The notes under the pieces are model-generated. The model did not search any database. It worked only from the letters and a program-made list of their open reading frames with translations, and had not been told where the DNA came from. A DNA stretch of 64,000 nt from contig JAPFFF010000028.1 of the NCBI GenBank assembly GCA_039105265.1, forward strand, positions 1,897,965 through 1,961,964. The letters run 5' to 3'. The stretch is from Tritrichomonas musculus. Lineage: Eukaryota; Parabasalia; Tritrichomonadida; Tritrichomonadidae. Shown here piece by piece: positions 29,401 to 39,400 of the stretch (position 1 is the stretch's first letter; the number at the start of each line of letters is the position of its first letter). The translations under genes and the position numbers were made by a program.

Positions 29401-32400
29401 AGATGATGATGTCATCTCTCAGTCTAACAAAGACATTGCCGATGCAGTTCGTGATCTCTCCACTCATTCTCACAATGTTGAAATTGAACGAGATCTTCCT
29501 ATTGAACCTGAAGGTGACAACCCTGATCATGCTGCTGCGATGGTGAATAGGAGATCTCGTGAACAAAGACTGCGTGCTCGACGTAGAAACGGCATTCTTA
29601 TTGTCAATGAGGGAATGCCTGAAGAACGTCTTCATGCGCTTAATGGTAATTCCGATGCTGACACGACTGCTCAATCCAATGATGATGATATTCAGTCTAT
29701 TTCGCCTCCTACTTCTGAGATTCAGGAAGATCTGTCTTCCTTCCTTGATAAATCCGTTTCCTGGATCAATAAATGCAAAGAAGAAAATGACGGCATTGTA
29801 TATCTCCCTAAGATTTGGGGCGAACGGATTCAAAAGATTAGAAAAAAGATATCTAATGTCTTTGAAGGTAAAATTTCTATCCTCATTGACAAGTTCACTT
29901 ATCTCACTTCTAATAAGTCTCTTGTTTTGTCTGACGACGATCGTCTCTTGCTTTGGAATGGTGTACTGGCCAAAATCTTTCTCATTCTCAGGAAAGAAAT
30001 CCGTGGTGCTCTGCACATTCCAGCATTCAACTCTAAAAAGAAGAAAAAGAAAAAGCCTCGGTCTTTTGAAGTTCCTATTCAACTCAAAGCCGCTAGCAAA
30101 TTCACTGCCGGCATTGAGTTGCTGCACACTTTGACTGAAGGCGACATTAATGATCAGCCAACTTTAAATCTGATTGCCGACCTGAAAGATAAATTAATTG
30201 ACTTCCTTTCACGCGCTCCTGACGATTTTGTGGTACTCGTGGGAGGTCGTGACATTGATACAGTGGATGCAATTCTCAACGCAGGTAATTTCGAAGATAA
30301 ACTATCATTCCTCAAAGCGAAATTATTTGACCTTGAGTCGAAATACAAAGAGAACTCATCCGATGGTTACAAGAAATTCATCCAGAAAGCTTATCAAGAA
30401 GACTCCAAAAAAACTCTCGATTGGTTCATTCTTAACAGTGATACCCCTGAATGCACCGTTCCAGTCGAAAGTTTTGTGGAAGACTATGGCAAGGCTTGGA
30501 GTGAGGTCGCGGACTTCGAACCTCGCCAAAAATTCACACTTGATCATATTCTTTCAGATGAAGACAACTCGTATTTCACTGAGCTTCTCATGTCGGATAA
30601 ATCCATTAAAGATGCGATCAAAAGTAGATCTAACCTTTCTGCGGTTGGCTGTGATGGTATTTGTAATTCCATCTGGAAGCTAGGCAATGATGTTTCAACG
30701 CGCATTGTCAAAACGACTCTGAATGTAATGTTATCAACTGGTAGTTTCCCGTCCATTCTTAAATCCTGTAAAACGATAATGCTATACAAGAAAGGTGAAG
30801 TCAACAACACTAGATCTTGGAGACCGATCACCATAACATCCACTCTATACAGAATTATAATGTGCCATATCTCACGCACTCTCCAAACTTTAAATGAATA
30901 CAGGAGATTCATTAATTGCCAACAGAAAGGTTTTATGAAAATTCCTTCTGGTGCCGCAGAGCATATCGTTACCGCTGATGAGATGATTCATCATGCAGCT
31001 CGACATCAGAAGAATCTTTACATTTTGACGATAGATTTCAAGGATGCCTTTGGGTCAATCCCACATGAACTCTTTAAGAAGAACCTTCTGGACCTCGGTT
31101 TTGACAAACTTTTTGTCAAGAGCATTCTTGCATCTTATAAAAACGCTTCCACCAGAATCGTCTCTAATGGACGCATTAGTGATGAAATTGAATTTGCCAA
31201 AGGTGTCAAACAGGGTTGCCCACTTAGCCCTACATTGTTCAATGTTGGAATAGAACCGTTATTGGCCAAATTAAATGACCTTGCACAAGATGAGGGTTAT
31301 CACTGGTATGACAGATCTACTTCTGTCCAGGCTTATGCTGACGACATTGTTCTCTTTTCTGATTCAGAAATGGGCATGAATAATCTCATCGATGTCGTTC
31401 AATCGTTTTGTAAATATGCAGGCAACATGAAAATTAATGTGAACAAGTGTGCTTCATTTGCATTCACAATGGACAACAGAACTCGAGCTTCAATGCAGAA
31501 TCACTTTTCAATTAACGGGGAATCTGTTAAAAATATCAGCATTCAAGGTTCTTTACACTACTTGGGTTTACCTCTAGCGGCTAAACTCTCTCGAAGAAAA
31601 CATCACATCTTTCAAAAAATCCTTGACCTCAAAAGAGATGTGAGCAAAATCACATCTAGTGCCCTGAGGACGATGCAATCAGTAGATGCTATCAAAAAGT
31701 TCATACTCCCTCAATTGGATTATGAATTGATGATCAACGCAGTTTCTACGACCAAACTCAATGAATTAGATGAATTCATACGAGGACGCATCTCAAAAAA
31801 AATCGGTATAGCTGGTGTTCCAACGGATTGGTTTTATTCTTCCAAACATGATGGTGGTTTAAACTTACAATGCTTGTCTGAACGACATAAAGCACTTACA
31901 ATTCGCTTATATATGGGAATGCACGAATCTAAGGACAAAAACGTCAAGCACTTCATCACTGCTTCAGACAATGATGAAATGCAATTTCGTGATGCTGATG
32001 TCCAAGATGATTCACCTTTTTTGCATGTGCCCGTGACCGAATTTGGTGCAATTAAAGGCAACAATCGGTGCGGAACTTCGAACCTTCTTTCACGCACTGT
32101 TAAAGCCTTGCACGATCTCAATCTTCAAATGAATCATGACGATACCGGTTTTTCAATTAAACCTTTGAATACTGATGACGAGCAAACTGAAATCAAAGTT
32201 AATTACATGAAAGTTATGAAGTTAATCATGAAAGTGATTCAAAAGAGACACTTATCTTCACTTCTTAAGAATAGATTAAAAGGACATACTTTCGAAACAC
32301 TGAAGAATTCTCCTATTAGCAATTTCTACATTTCTCAAAGAGTTAATGCTGCTGATTCTATTGTTAATTTTTCATTTAAAGCCAGACTTGGTTCTCTCTT

Positions 32401-33388
32401 TACAGGCAGTATGAAAAGAAGACAAACTCATAGACAAGATGACGGCAATTGTAAATGTTGTGGACAGATCGAAACCATTCACCATTTGCTAAATGGTTGC
32501 TCTTATAGAAAACACGAATTTACTAAAAGACACGATGCTATTGCTCTTATTATCAATAAATACATTACTGATCATAAACGTGCCATAGTTCATTCTAACC
32601 AGGTCGTTCGGAGCCGCGACGGCGGACGACTTGAAGGTGAGAATGCTGATCTTAAACCAGATCTTTTCTGGTGGAAGAATGACAAATTGCACATCGTTGA
32701 AATTACGATTCCTTATGGAATGTTGACTGACGATGATGAACATGGTACAATTTCAACTCTCAATCTTAGAAGACAACAGAAGTTGAACAAATACAAATCA
32801 CTCATCGAAGATTGTAAAGTTCAATTCAATTGCGATGTTGATTTCTTTGTAATCGTTGTATCTTCTCTTGGTGCTATTCCCAGTGAAACGTTAGATGAGT
32901 TGAAAAGAATTACTGGTACGGAAGCAGACTGGAAGAAAATAGCAAAGCAAATGGTTATCACATCTTTACGCGAATCGATGTTCATTGCTTATCATTGGTA
33001 TCCTCCTGCACACAACAACATTGTTGTTTCCAACAACCAAACTCATAACTCTACCGACATCTCAGTTAATTCTGATAATTCAGTAAACTCTGATGATCAA
33101 CTTTCCTCTTCTGATATCCAATCTCAATCCGATTATCAGAATTGTTCTATGAATTCCATTGATGATAATACTTGGGACCAACTTATCAATGATGACAGTA
33201 ACCATTCTACTCCTATTATTGATCGTTCTTTTTCGAAAACCTCTACTGATGATTCCTCAGATAGTGACAACGATGTCCTTGTTAACTCAGGTTCTGTTCC
33301 TTATTGGAGAAAAGTCAATTCAGAGGGAATGATTCTTAATGATGTTTCAGATTTTTCAGATTCTTCATCGACTTCTAACTGTGAGTGA
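26408..33388 (+). CDS. Family B retrotransposon protein: zinc fingers, reverse transcriptase, restriction-like endonuclease
   Basis: 2326 residues, single ORF, ATG 14 nt after the target T-run. About 180-285 is a domain also found in A and C (ILQAGIHYNP, TCDPSL, GRGQFLITNGQP). 395-628 holds 13 repeats of 18 residues. Three C2H2 fingers lie near 822, 886 and 950. The RT has AVGCDGI near 1410, motif A DFKDAFGSIPH near 1543, motif B KGVKQGCPLSPTLFN near 1600 and catalytic YADD at 1643-1646. The CCHC knuckle is CKCCGQIETIHHLLNGC near 2016, followed by KRHDA. The endonuclease core is Pro2084-Asp2085-x12-Glu2098. An acidic Ser/Asp-rich tail follows from about 2200. Family knowledge: R2-type proteins nick the target and prime reverse transcription there; the invariant tRNA-Asn site suggests the fingers and endonuclease recognise that gene. 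All catalytic residues are present, so activity is plausible. AT-richer codons than family A. Confidence 0.95.
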   Translation: MFYPTNCIFSESAQRAESIDTAHDDFIDNFYNNRNNISNINSPQIPTNGTSFANDYNSSCQFSKLNHAPRHDIQKYLNQRGFDFVNSTTNFDPTIGVEYDRYDLSHRNRPCKCSMLNLGRRTQPIDSFTSPNRSQPPPDIPSPPPNDFADSPNANVNSATSVEEPSEISPTNSTRLHGSEIILQAGIHYNPMIDNHHPNPLWIIVTCDPSLAPHLPLFYKQNNISAEGVLVGRGQFLITNGQPLINSLAPFIPPSEEESASKTVVPSSFLPPDCIPVPPYTFDQNNSQLVQNVAHIFQLTFVNNSTQNVNFNNLFNGNYLCNRTFFNSVLQNIRSSWSFNPTNVFYNFISPTSNPQLQCLPTISGEIPPSLPASVPAPLVALKNEPSPSTATIENHSVDVDFQWLSSKAKVQNHQVEVDHSNLITKAAVQNHTVDVNNQVISSTALVQNHLVDVIKNNLCTQATVQSHAVDVSNQLISSTANVQNHHVDVTQNCLTTQATVQSHAVDVSNQLISSTANVQNHHIDVNSINLLSNATVQNHAVDIENQIISSTAIVQNHQVDVNQSNFISQATVQNHTVDVNNHIISSTANVQSHQVDVNQSKLISQATVQNHAVEVQNQFISSTAHIQNHIVEVVDDTVKTVVHVPKFTVEWKDKEIPLHTLPEDRPLTDKIEKLANAIYLLASSRSCSHTSCGTHSDLTSESDSTISGSDFHSSDFPAQSQNNSDTDLTSSNSSLTSRNSDDGDHNDSNSYSDHDVDLSLQWIIDGLKSIETKVQLVDFLKKVKDAHINFHQFSDVEFFNIPIILYMKKTLRWLGVGQFYCPLCEDVFQSCAALHAHWKFKHGDRFLPNEHAAVEFVYNCKLRWEIIDDDFPSDLPKFRIIHKCPVADCNYIVNNASALACHIKHNHQDLDVLRREIGLLWAAICCHAKHKNKLLTGNDLFHNVSGCLCMRCKHFIGQDKKKVQQHTKSSHPAANVEGSRRYFMNISLNARWLDVDLDDDVISQSNKDIADAVRDLSTHSHNVEIERDLPIEPEGDNPDHAAAMVNRRSREQRLRARRRNGILIVNEGMPEERLHALNGNSDADTTAQSNDDDIQSISPPTSEIQEDLSSFLDKSVSWINKCKEENDGIVYLPKIWGERIQKIRKKISNVFEGKISILIDKFTYLTSNKSLVLSDDDRLLLWNGVLAKIFLILRKEIRGALHIPAFNSKKKKKKKPRSFEVPIQLKAASKFTAGIELLHTLTEGDINDQPTLNLIADLKDKLIDFLSRAPDDFVVLVGGRDIDTVDAILNAGNFEDKLSFLKAKLFDLESKYKENSSDGYKKFIQKAYQEDSKKTLDWFILNSDTPECTVPVESFVEDYGKAWSEVADFEPRQKFTLDHILSDEDNSYFTELLMSDKSIKDAIKSRSNLSAVGCDGICNSIWKLGNDVSTRIVKTTLNVMLSTGSFPSILKSCKTIMLYKKGEVNNTRSWRPITITSTLYRIIMCHISRTLQTLNEYRRFINCQQKGFMKIPSGAAEHIVTADEMIHHAARHQKNLYILTIDFKDAFGSIPHELFKKNLLDLGFDKLFVKSILASYKNASTRIVSNGRISDEIEFAKGVKQGCPLSPTLFNVGIEPLLAKLNDLAQDEGYHWYDRSTSVQAYADDIVLFSDSEMGMNNLIDVVQSFCKYAGNMKINVNKCASFAFTMDNRTRASMQNHFSINGESVKNISIQGSLHYLGLPLAAKLSRRKHHIFQKILDLKRDVSKITSSALRTMQSVDAIKKFILPQLDYELMINAVSTTKLNELDEFIRGRISKKIGIAGVPTDWFYSSKHDGGLNLQCLSERHKALTIRLYMGMHESKDKNVKHFITASDNDEMQFRDADVQDDSPFLHVPVTEFGAIKGNNRCGTSNLLSRTVKALHDLNLQMNHDDTGFSIKPLNTDDEQTEIKVNYMKVMKLIMKVIQKRHLSSLLKNRLKGHTFETLKNSPISNFYISQRVNAADSIVNFSFKARLGSLFTGSMKRRQTHRQDDGNCKCCGQIETIHHLLNGCSYRKHEFTKRHDAIALIINKYITDHKRAIVHSNQVVRSRDGGRLEGENADLKPDLFWWKNDKLHIVEITIPYGMLTDDDEHGTISTLNLRRQQKLNKYKSLIEDCKVQFNCDVDFFVIVVSSLGAIPSETLDELKRITGTEADWKKIAKQMVITSLRESMFIAYHWYPPAHNNIVVSNNQTHNSTDISVNSDNSVNSDDQLSSSDIQSQSDYQNCSMNSIDDNTWDQLINDDSNHSTPIIDRSFSKTSTDDSSDSDNDVLVNSGSVPYWRKVNSEGMILNDVSDFSDSSSTSNCE
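27590..28291 (+). repeat. B1 hairpin-forming 54-nt coding repeats (13 units)
   Basis: 13 units of 18 codons arranged as alternating pairs. The odd units have stems such as CTGTTGATG/CATCAACAG with inner AATAA/TTATT (27705-27740). The partner units (QATVQ type) show no obvious hairpin. Confidence 0.9.
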
Positions 33389-33456
33389 GCCATCACTCAC
33401 GCTTCTTTTATGCACGATTACGTGCTTTCTTACTCTAATGGTTTTTAATAAACAAT

Positions 33457-33480
33457 CCACACGGGAGGAGATTTTTTTTT
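33457..33480 (+). repeat. Target copy 4
   Basis: CCACACGGGAGGAGA + T9; separates B1 and A2. Confidence 0.95.
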
Positions 33481-33491
33481 AGTTTTCATAT

Positions 33492-36400
33492 ATGCTTTTT
33501 TGCACGACCAAACCTAGATTTTCCGAATTAGCACTCGACGCTGATTCGATTGATACCAGAATTGATGATTTTGGTGAAAATTTTTCTGATGATGATGGAA
33601 ATGGAACACCCGAATTTCGCAGTTTTTCGCCTCAAATTAGTACAGTAGATAGCCCTTTCAATATAAATTACAACAAACTCGCTACTTCTCCAATATCTCG
33701 CAACTCAAGAGAGATCAATTCAAAGACGCACCAAAACGGGGACCAGTTTGCCCCGAACACAACTCAATCAAATACACAGCCTCGATATGTTCCAAATGTT
33801 CCTCATAATCTTCCCTCGCAATACTCACTCACAGATCGAATTTCATATCCTACGGAGCAGCGGCACCCGCCGGTTGGACCTGCTCCTATCAACATACGGA
33901 GTACCTCACAGAGCGATTCCAACGTTTCCCCAGACTTTTCAGATTCCGAAGAATTTAGATCAGATGCGCATCAAAGTGATTCTACGAGCCGACCAAATTG
34001 CGCCAGAAATCTCATAGTTCCTAATACACAAAGGACGACAGAGGTACTCCTGCAGTCAGGAGTACACTATAATCCGACGAATCCAGAGGGTGGTCAGAAC
34101 CCCTCTTGGTTCGTCATTACGAGCGATCCTTCACTGGCTGCCCGTTCCCCTCTGAGTTACCTTGCAAAGGATAAGTCAGTTGAAGGTGTATTGGTTGCCC
34201 GAGGACAAATGATCATTTCGAATGGGCAACCAATACTCGACCGAAACCGCCCGGCAGTACCTGCATCAGATGCAGAACTCAGCCAGAAGGTGCTCCTCCC
34301 TGAGACCTTCGTCCATCCGAGCACGGTTCCGGCGGTTCCATTCAATTTTTGCTCCTTCCCACGTTCGCCTTTTGTTTCCCATGTATATAATGTATTAAAC
34401 TCGCTGGCGGTCTCATTCTCGTGCAACATCGGTTGCAATAATCACTTCACCGACTTTTCAAATCACATGTCAGTCATGAATACCAATATGTTCAATGTTA
34501 ATAATAGTAATAGTTTCACTAATAATAGTTTCATTAATAATAATATCTCTAACTATAATGTTTCTCATAACAATGTTAATCTTGTTCATCATAGCGTTGA
34601 CGTCGACAACCAGACTGTCGAGTCAACTGCTCATGTAGCTCACCACAGCGTTGACGTCGACAATCGGGTTGTCGCGTCAATGGCTCATGTTGCTCATCAT
34701 AGCGTTGACGTCGACAATCAGATTGTCGCGTCAACGGCACACGTGGTACATCATAATGTTGACGTTGACAATCAGATTGTCAAGTCAACAGCCCACGTCG
34801 CTCATCATTCTGTTGACGTTGACTATCAGACTGTCAAGTCAACAGCTCACGTCGCTCATCATTCTGTTGACGTTGACAATCAGATTGTCAAGTCAACAGC
34901 TCACGTCGCTCATCACGCTGTTGACGTTGACAATCAGACTGTCAAGTCAACAGCTCACGTCGCTCATCACACTGTTGACGTTGACAATCAAACTGTCAAG
35001 TCAACAGCTCACGTCGCTCATCACGCTGTTGACGTTGACAATCAGATTGTCAAGTCAACAGCTCACGTCGCTCATCACGCTGTTGACGTTGACAATCAGA
35101 TTGTCAAGTCAACAGCTCACGTCGCTCATCACGCTGTTGACGTTGACAATCAGATTGTCAAGTCAACAGCTCACGTCGCTCATCACGCTGTTGACGTTGA
35201 CAACCAAACCGTCACGTCAACGGCTCACATCACGCACCATTCTGTTGGCGTTGACGATCGGGTTGTCACGTCAACTGCTCACATCGATCATCATCAAGTA
35301 GTCACGAAGGAGAAATTATTCACATCAGTGATTGAGGTACCTAAGTTTGTGTTCGAGATCAATGAGAAAGTGGTTCCACTATTTACTCTCTCTGGGAACC
35401 ATTCGTTGCTTAACACATTCTCAAACAATAATTTCCTCGGATCTCGGACCAACTCCTTAGGTACTCAAACTACCAGTAACTCTTCTGGTACAAGCAGCGT
35501 TGTTAGTGGTGCTGAAGAGTTCACCGATGCTCATTCTCACTCTGAACACTCTGATCATTCCGATGATGACAATCACGGTGGTAGTGATGATAATCCTTCT
35601 TCACCTGTGGGTGACAATGTTTCCATTGATTGGATCGTGAGCGAATTGGCTGGTGTGAAGACCAAAACAGACATGAAGTCTCTCATTGATATCTTGCAGG
35701 TGGCAAACATCGACACTTCACCATTCGCAAACGTTAGCGACGTTGACACTCCTATCATTCTCCTCATGTATCAGAAAGACAGATGGTTAGGAGTTGGGCA
35801 GTTTTACTGCCCTTGCTGCGACAAAACGTTTCCCACATGTGCGTCCCTGTCTTTTCACCTCAAATCGACGCACACGACGAATAACATTCCTCTGGAGCAA
35901 GCGGCGTTCGAGTACATTGTCGGCAGGAAGCTGAGGTGGAAGATCGATTCACCTCACCTTCCGCCTGACGCTTTTCACTATCGTACCATTCACGTTTGTC
36001 CGTGCAGCGACTGCGACTACTTGGTCAGCAGAGCGAACTCATTGAGCAGCCACATGGGCTCATCGCACCAGGACATGGAAGCGCTTAAACGTGAAGTTGG
36101 AGTCTTCTGGGCGATGAGCATTCTGCACGCTAAGAAACATCGAAAATTACTTGTGGCTAGCGATGTTTACCATGACCTGCACGGTTCCTTGTGCATGAAA
36201 TGCAAGGACTTCGTTGGTAGAGACAAAGCTACAGTCAAACAGCATACCAACAGATCACATCCCCAGGCCAATGTTGAAGGTCATCGGGTTCAGGCAATCG
36301 ACATCAGTATATCCGTTAATTGGCTTTCGCCTGAAACCGATGACGATGAAATTCGTGAAGCCAACACTGACCTGGAGAGAATCAAGATTGTGAGGAGTGA

Positions 36401-39400
36401 GAACAGAGTCACTCAAGATGATGAGAGACAGATGCCAGTGCAACCTCGGGCAGACGAATCGGTGGATCTCCAAGTGATGGAAGATCGTCGTCGCGGGGAA
36501 GACTCACGCAGACGGAGACGACAGGCTGGGTTCATACCTGCCAACGAGAGACTGCCTGAGGCGCACTTGCATTCAGTCTCTTCATCTAGCGAAGAAGATA
36601 CTCACACAATTGATGAACATCCGGCTCACCCAGCGTCAGCTTCGATCGTGGACATTGAGAGTTGCCTGTCCAAAGCTGAAAATTGGAAGTCGAGGTGCAT
36701 GAAGGAAGATGATGATTTCGTGCACCTCCCGAAGCTGTGGGGTGACCGTTTAGCGAAACACAGGAAAAAGTTCGAAGAAGTGTTTAACAGTGAAGTCAAG
36801 GATGTTCTCAATTGGTATAATGAAGCTATTAACCTCTCTGACTCTTTGGAAAAGAGCAGCCGAATGCTTCTCTGCGAAGGGATGATTTCGAAAATCATTC
36901 TCATTCTACGGAAGTCGATTAGGAAGTTCGTTCGTTCGGCACGGAGAGGTTCAGATAAGATTCGTCGCCCGCATTCCTTGGAGACACCGATTCAGATGAA
37001 GTCGGCCTCCAAATTCATCGCTGGTATTGAACTCCTGCATTCCCGTATTCACATCACTGATGAAGATCTCGATCAACCTCAACGTAATGTCATCGCAGAC
37101 ATCAAAGAGAAGCTTGTTCGCTTTCTGTCACAGGCTCCTTTGGAGTTCTCTCAACTTCTTGGGAGTGGTGACTTGGACTCAATTGACGGTTTGATTTACG
37201 ATGAGCATTACGATGAAAGGATGAAATTCATACGTGCCAAGCTAGAGGAATTGGAGATTCTCAACAACTCTCCTTCCTCGCTTGGCTACAAGAAGTTCCT
37301 TCAGAAATTCTACGCTGAAGACGCCAAACGTACACTCGACTGGTTCGTGTTGAACGACGACACACCGGAATGTGTCGTCCCAGTCGAAGATTTCGAGAAC
37401 GTGTACGGGTCCTCGTGGAGCGATGCTGCTGCTCTCGGGGATGACCCAGATGGTGTTTACACTCTTCAGCGTAGAATTTCATCGAATAATTCTGATGAAC
37501 TCAAATCACTCATCCTCAACGAAGAAGCTATTCTCAAAGCGGTCAGATCGAGATCCAATCTGTCTGCCGTCGGATGCGACGGCATTTCAAATGGTGTGTG
37601 GAAGGTTGGCGGGAGTGTCACGGCGACGATCATCAAGAATGTGTTGTGTTGCATGCTTGACACTGGTCTCTTTCCGGAGGTGTTGAAAATGAACAAAACC
37701 GTCATGTTGTTTAAGAAAGGAGACCCTGACGACGCCCATTCGTGGCGTCCTATCACCATCACTCCGACGATTTATCGGATGCTGATGTGTCACATCAGCC
37801 GCTCGCTTCAAACGCTGAATTCAAAACATAGGTTCATATCACCGAGTCAGAAAGGATTCATGCGTATTCCAGCTGGAGCGGCTGAGCATGCAACTGTGGT
37901 TGATGAGATGATACACGATGCTGCACGGAACCAAAAGTCACTCTACATCACAACGATCGACTTTTCTGATGCATTTGGTTCCGTACCACATAAACTTATT
38001 AAAAAGAATCTTACAGACATTGGCTTTGATCTTTCTTTTGTTAAAACGATTATTAATTCGTATAGAGACTCTTCGACGAAGATCATCAGCAACAACAGAC
38101 GATCTAATTCTATCTGTTTTCGCAAAGGCGTCAAGCAAGGTTGTCCGCTGAGTCCGACGTTATTCAACATTTGTATCGAACCTCTCCTCGCGCGGTTGAA
38201 CGCTTGCAAGGAGGACGGTTATCATTGGTTGGACTCAGCGACAACCGTTCAAGCTTACGCCGATGACATAATCGTGTTCTCGGACTCGGAAGTCGGGATG
38301 AAGAACTTGCTTTCGGTCGTGGAGCACTTCTGCAGTTATGCAGGCGACATGAAGATCAACTGCAAGAAGTGCCACGCTTTCACATACATTGCTCACAATG
38401 GTTCTCGCAGTGTGTTGAACGACAACTTCACCATTGCTGGAGGACGTATTGATAACATCAGTATTCAGAACAATACAACGTATCTCGGACTTCCAATCGC
38501 GTGCAAATCTTCGCAGCGTAAACATCACGTTTTTCGGCGAATCGAAGACATGACGAAGGACGTCATTCGAATTACTAGCAGCGCTCTTCGGTTCACACAA
38601 GCGGTTGACGCCATCAAACGGTTCGTGATTCCCAAGATTGACTACGAACTGATGGCGAACACAGCACCGACAAATTGCCTCAGTCGATTAGATGAACTCA
38701 TTCGGGGCAAGCTGTCCAAAATGATCGGTGCTGCTGGTATTCCAACTGCCTGGTTCTACACGACGAAAAACGATGGCGGTCTTTACATACAGAAACTCAC
38801 AGATCGCCAGAAAGCTCTCACTATCAGACTCTACATTGCTTTGATGGAGTCTAACGATAAAAGCATCCGTGATATGGTCAAGGCTTCTGATGAAGCCGAG
38901 ATCATCTTCAGGGATGCTACCATCGACTTGACTTCACCGTTCTTGCACCTAAAAGTTAAAGACAATGGTGCGTTAGATGCAAAGCGTAACCGCGGGACGT
39001 CGAACATCTTAGCCCGATGTGTTAAAGCTTTGCACGACGCTAACATGGGTCTGATACTCAAAGATGATATGTTTACGCTCAAAGATCTGAATAGTAATGT
39101 CACATATGATGTTAACACCTCTAATGTTGTTAAACACATCATGAAAGTCATGAGTGACCGTCACTATTCAGATCTTTGTCAGCACAAGATGAGAGGACAT
39201 ACATTCACGACATTGAAAAACTCACCATTGAGCAACTACTTCATGAAGCCCAATGCTTTGATGGCGGACTCTGTTGTCAGATTCGCTATCAAAGCACGTA
39301 CGAATACGCTCATGACAGCATCACTTGCTGCTCACAGAAACCCTCAAATGAGTAACCGTTGCACTCGTTGTGGACAGATTGAAACTCTCAATCACATCTT

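Larger units (their letters stand above)
26394..33456 (+). mobile_element. B1, family B RLE-type non-LTR retrotransposon (7.06 kb, intact)
   Basis: Complete, flanked by target copies 3 and 4. It has a 14-nt leader (AGGAATTTTATTCG), one ORF, and a 3' hairpin GTGAGTGA/TCACTCAC (33381-33400) that includes the stop codon. A second small stem GCACG/CGTGC follows, then the end TTTTTAATAAACAAT. Confidence 0.95.

Noticed and set aside
29399-30127. 242-codon antisense ORF in B1 (and its twin in B2 at 51331-52059)
   Set aside because: It mirrors the codon pattern of the sense retrotransposon ORF, has no recognisable domain and lies wholly opposite conserved coding sequence.
26408-33388. Ulp1-type protease or AP-like endonuclease domain in the retrotransposon proteins
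   Set aside because: No His-Asp-Cys protease pattern or APE motifs were seen; the only nuclease signature is the C-terminal PD-x12-E with the CCHC knuckle.
34651-35301. Overlapping Thr/Leu/Ser-rich repeat ORFs in the hairpin arrays of A1, A2 and A3
   Set aside because: They are the +1 reading of the 54-nt repeat; open only because the unit length is a multiple of three and the unit lacks stops in that frame.
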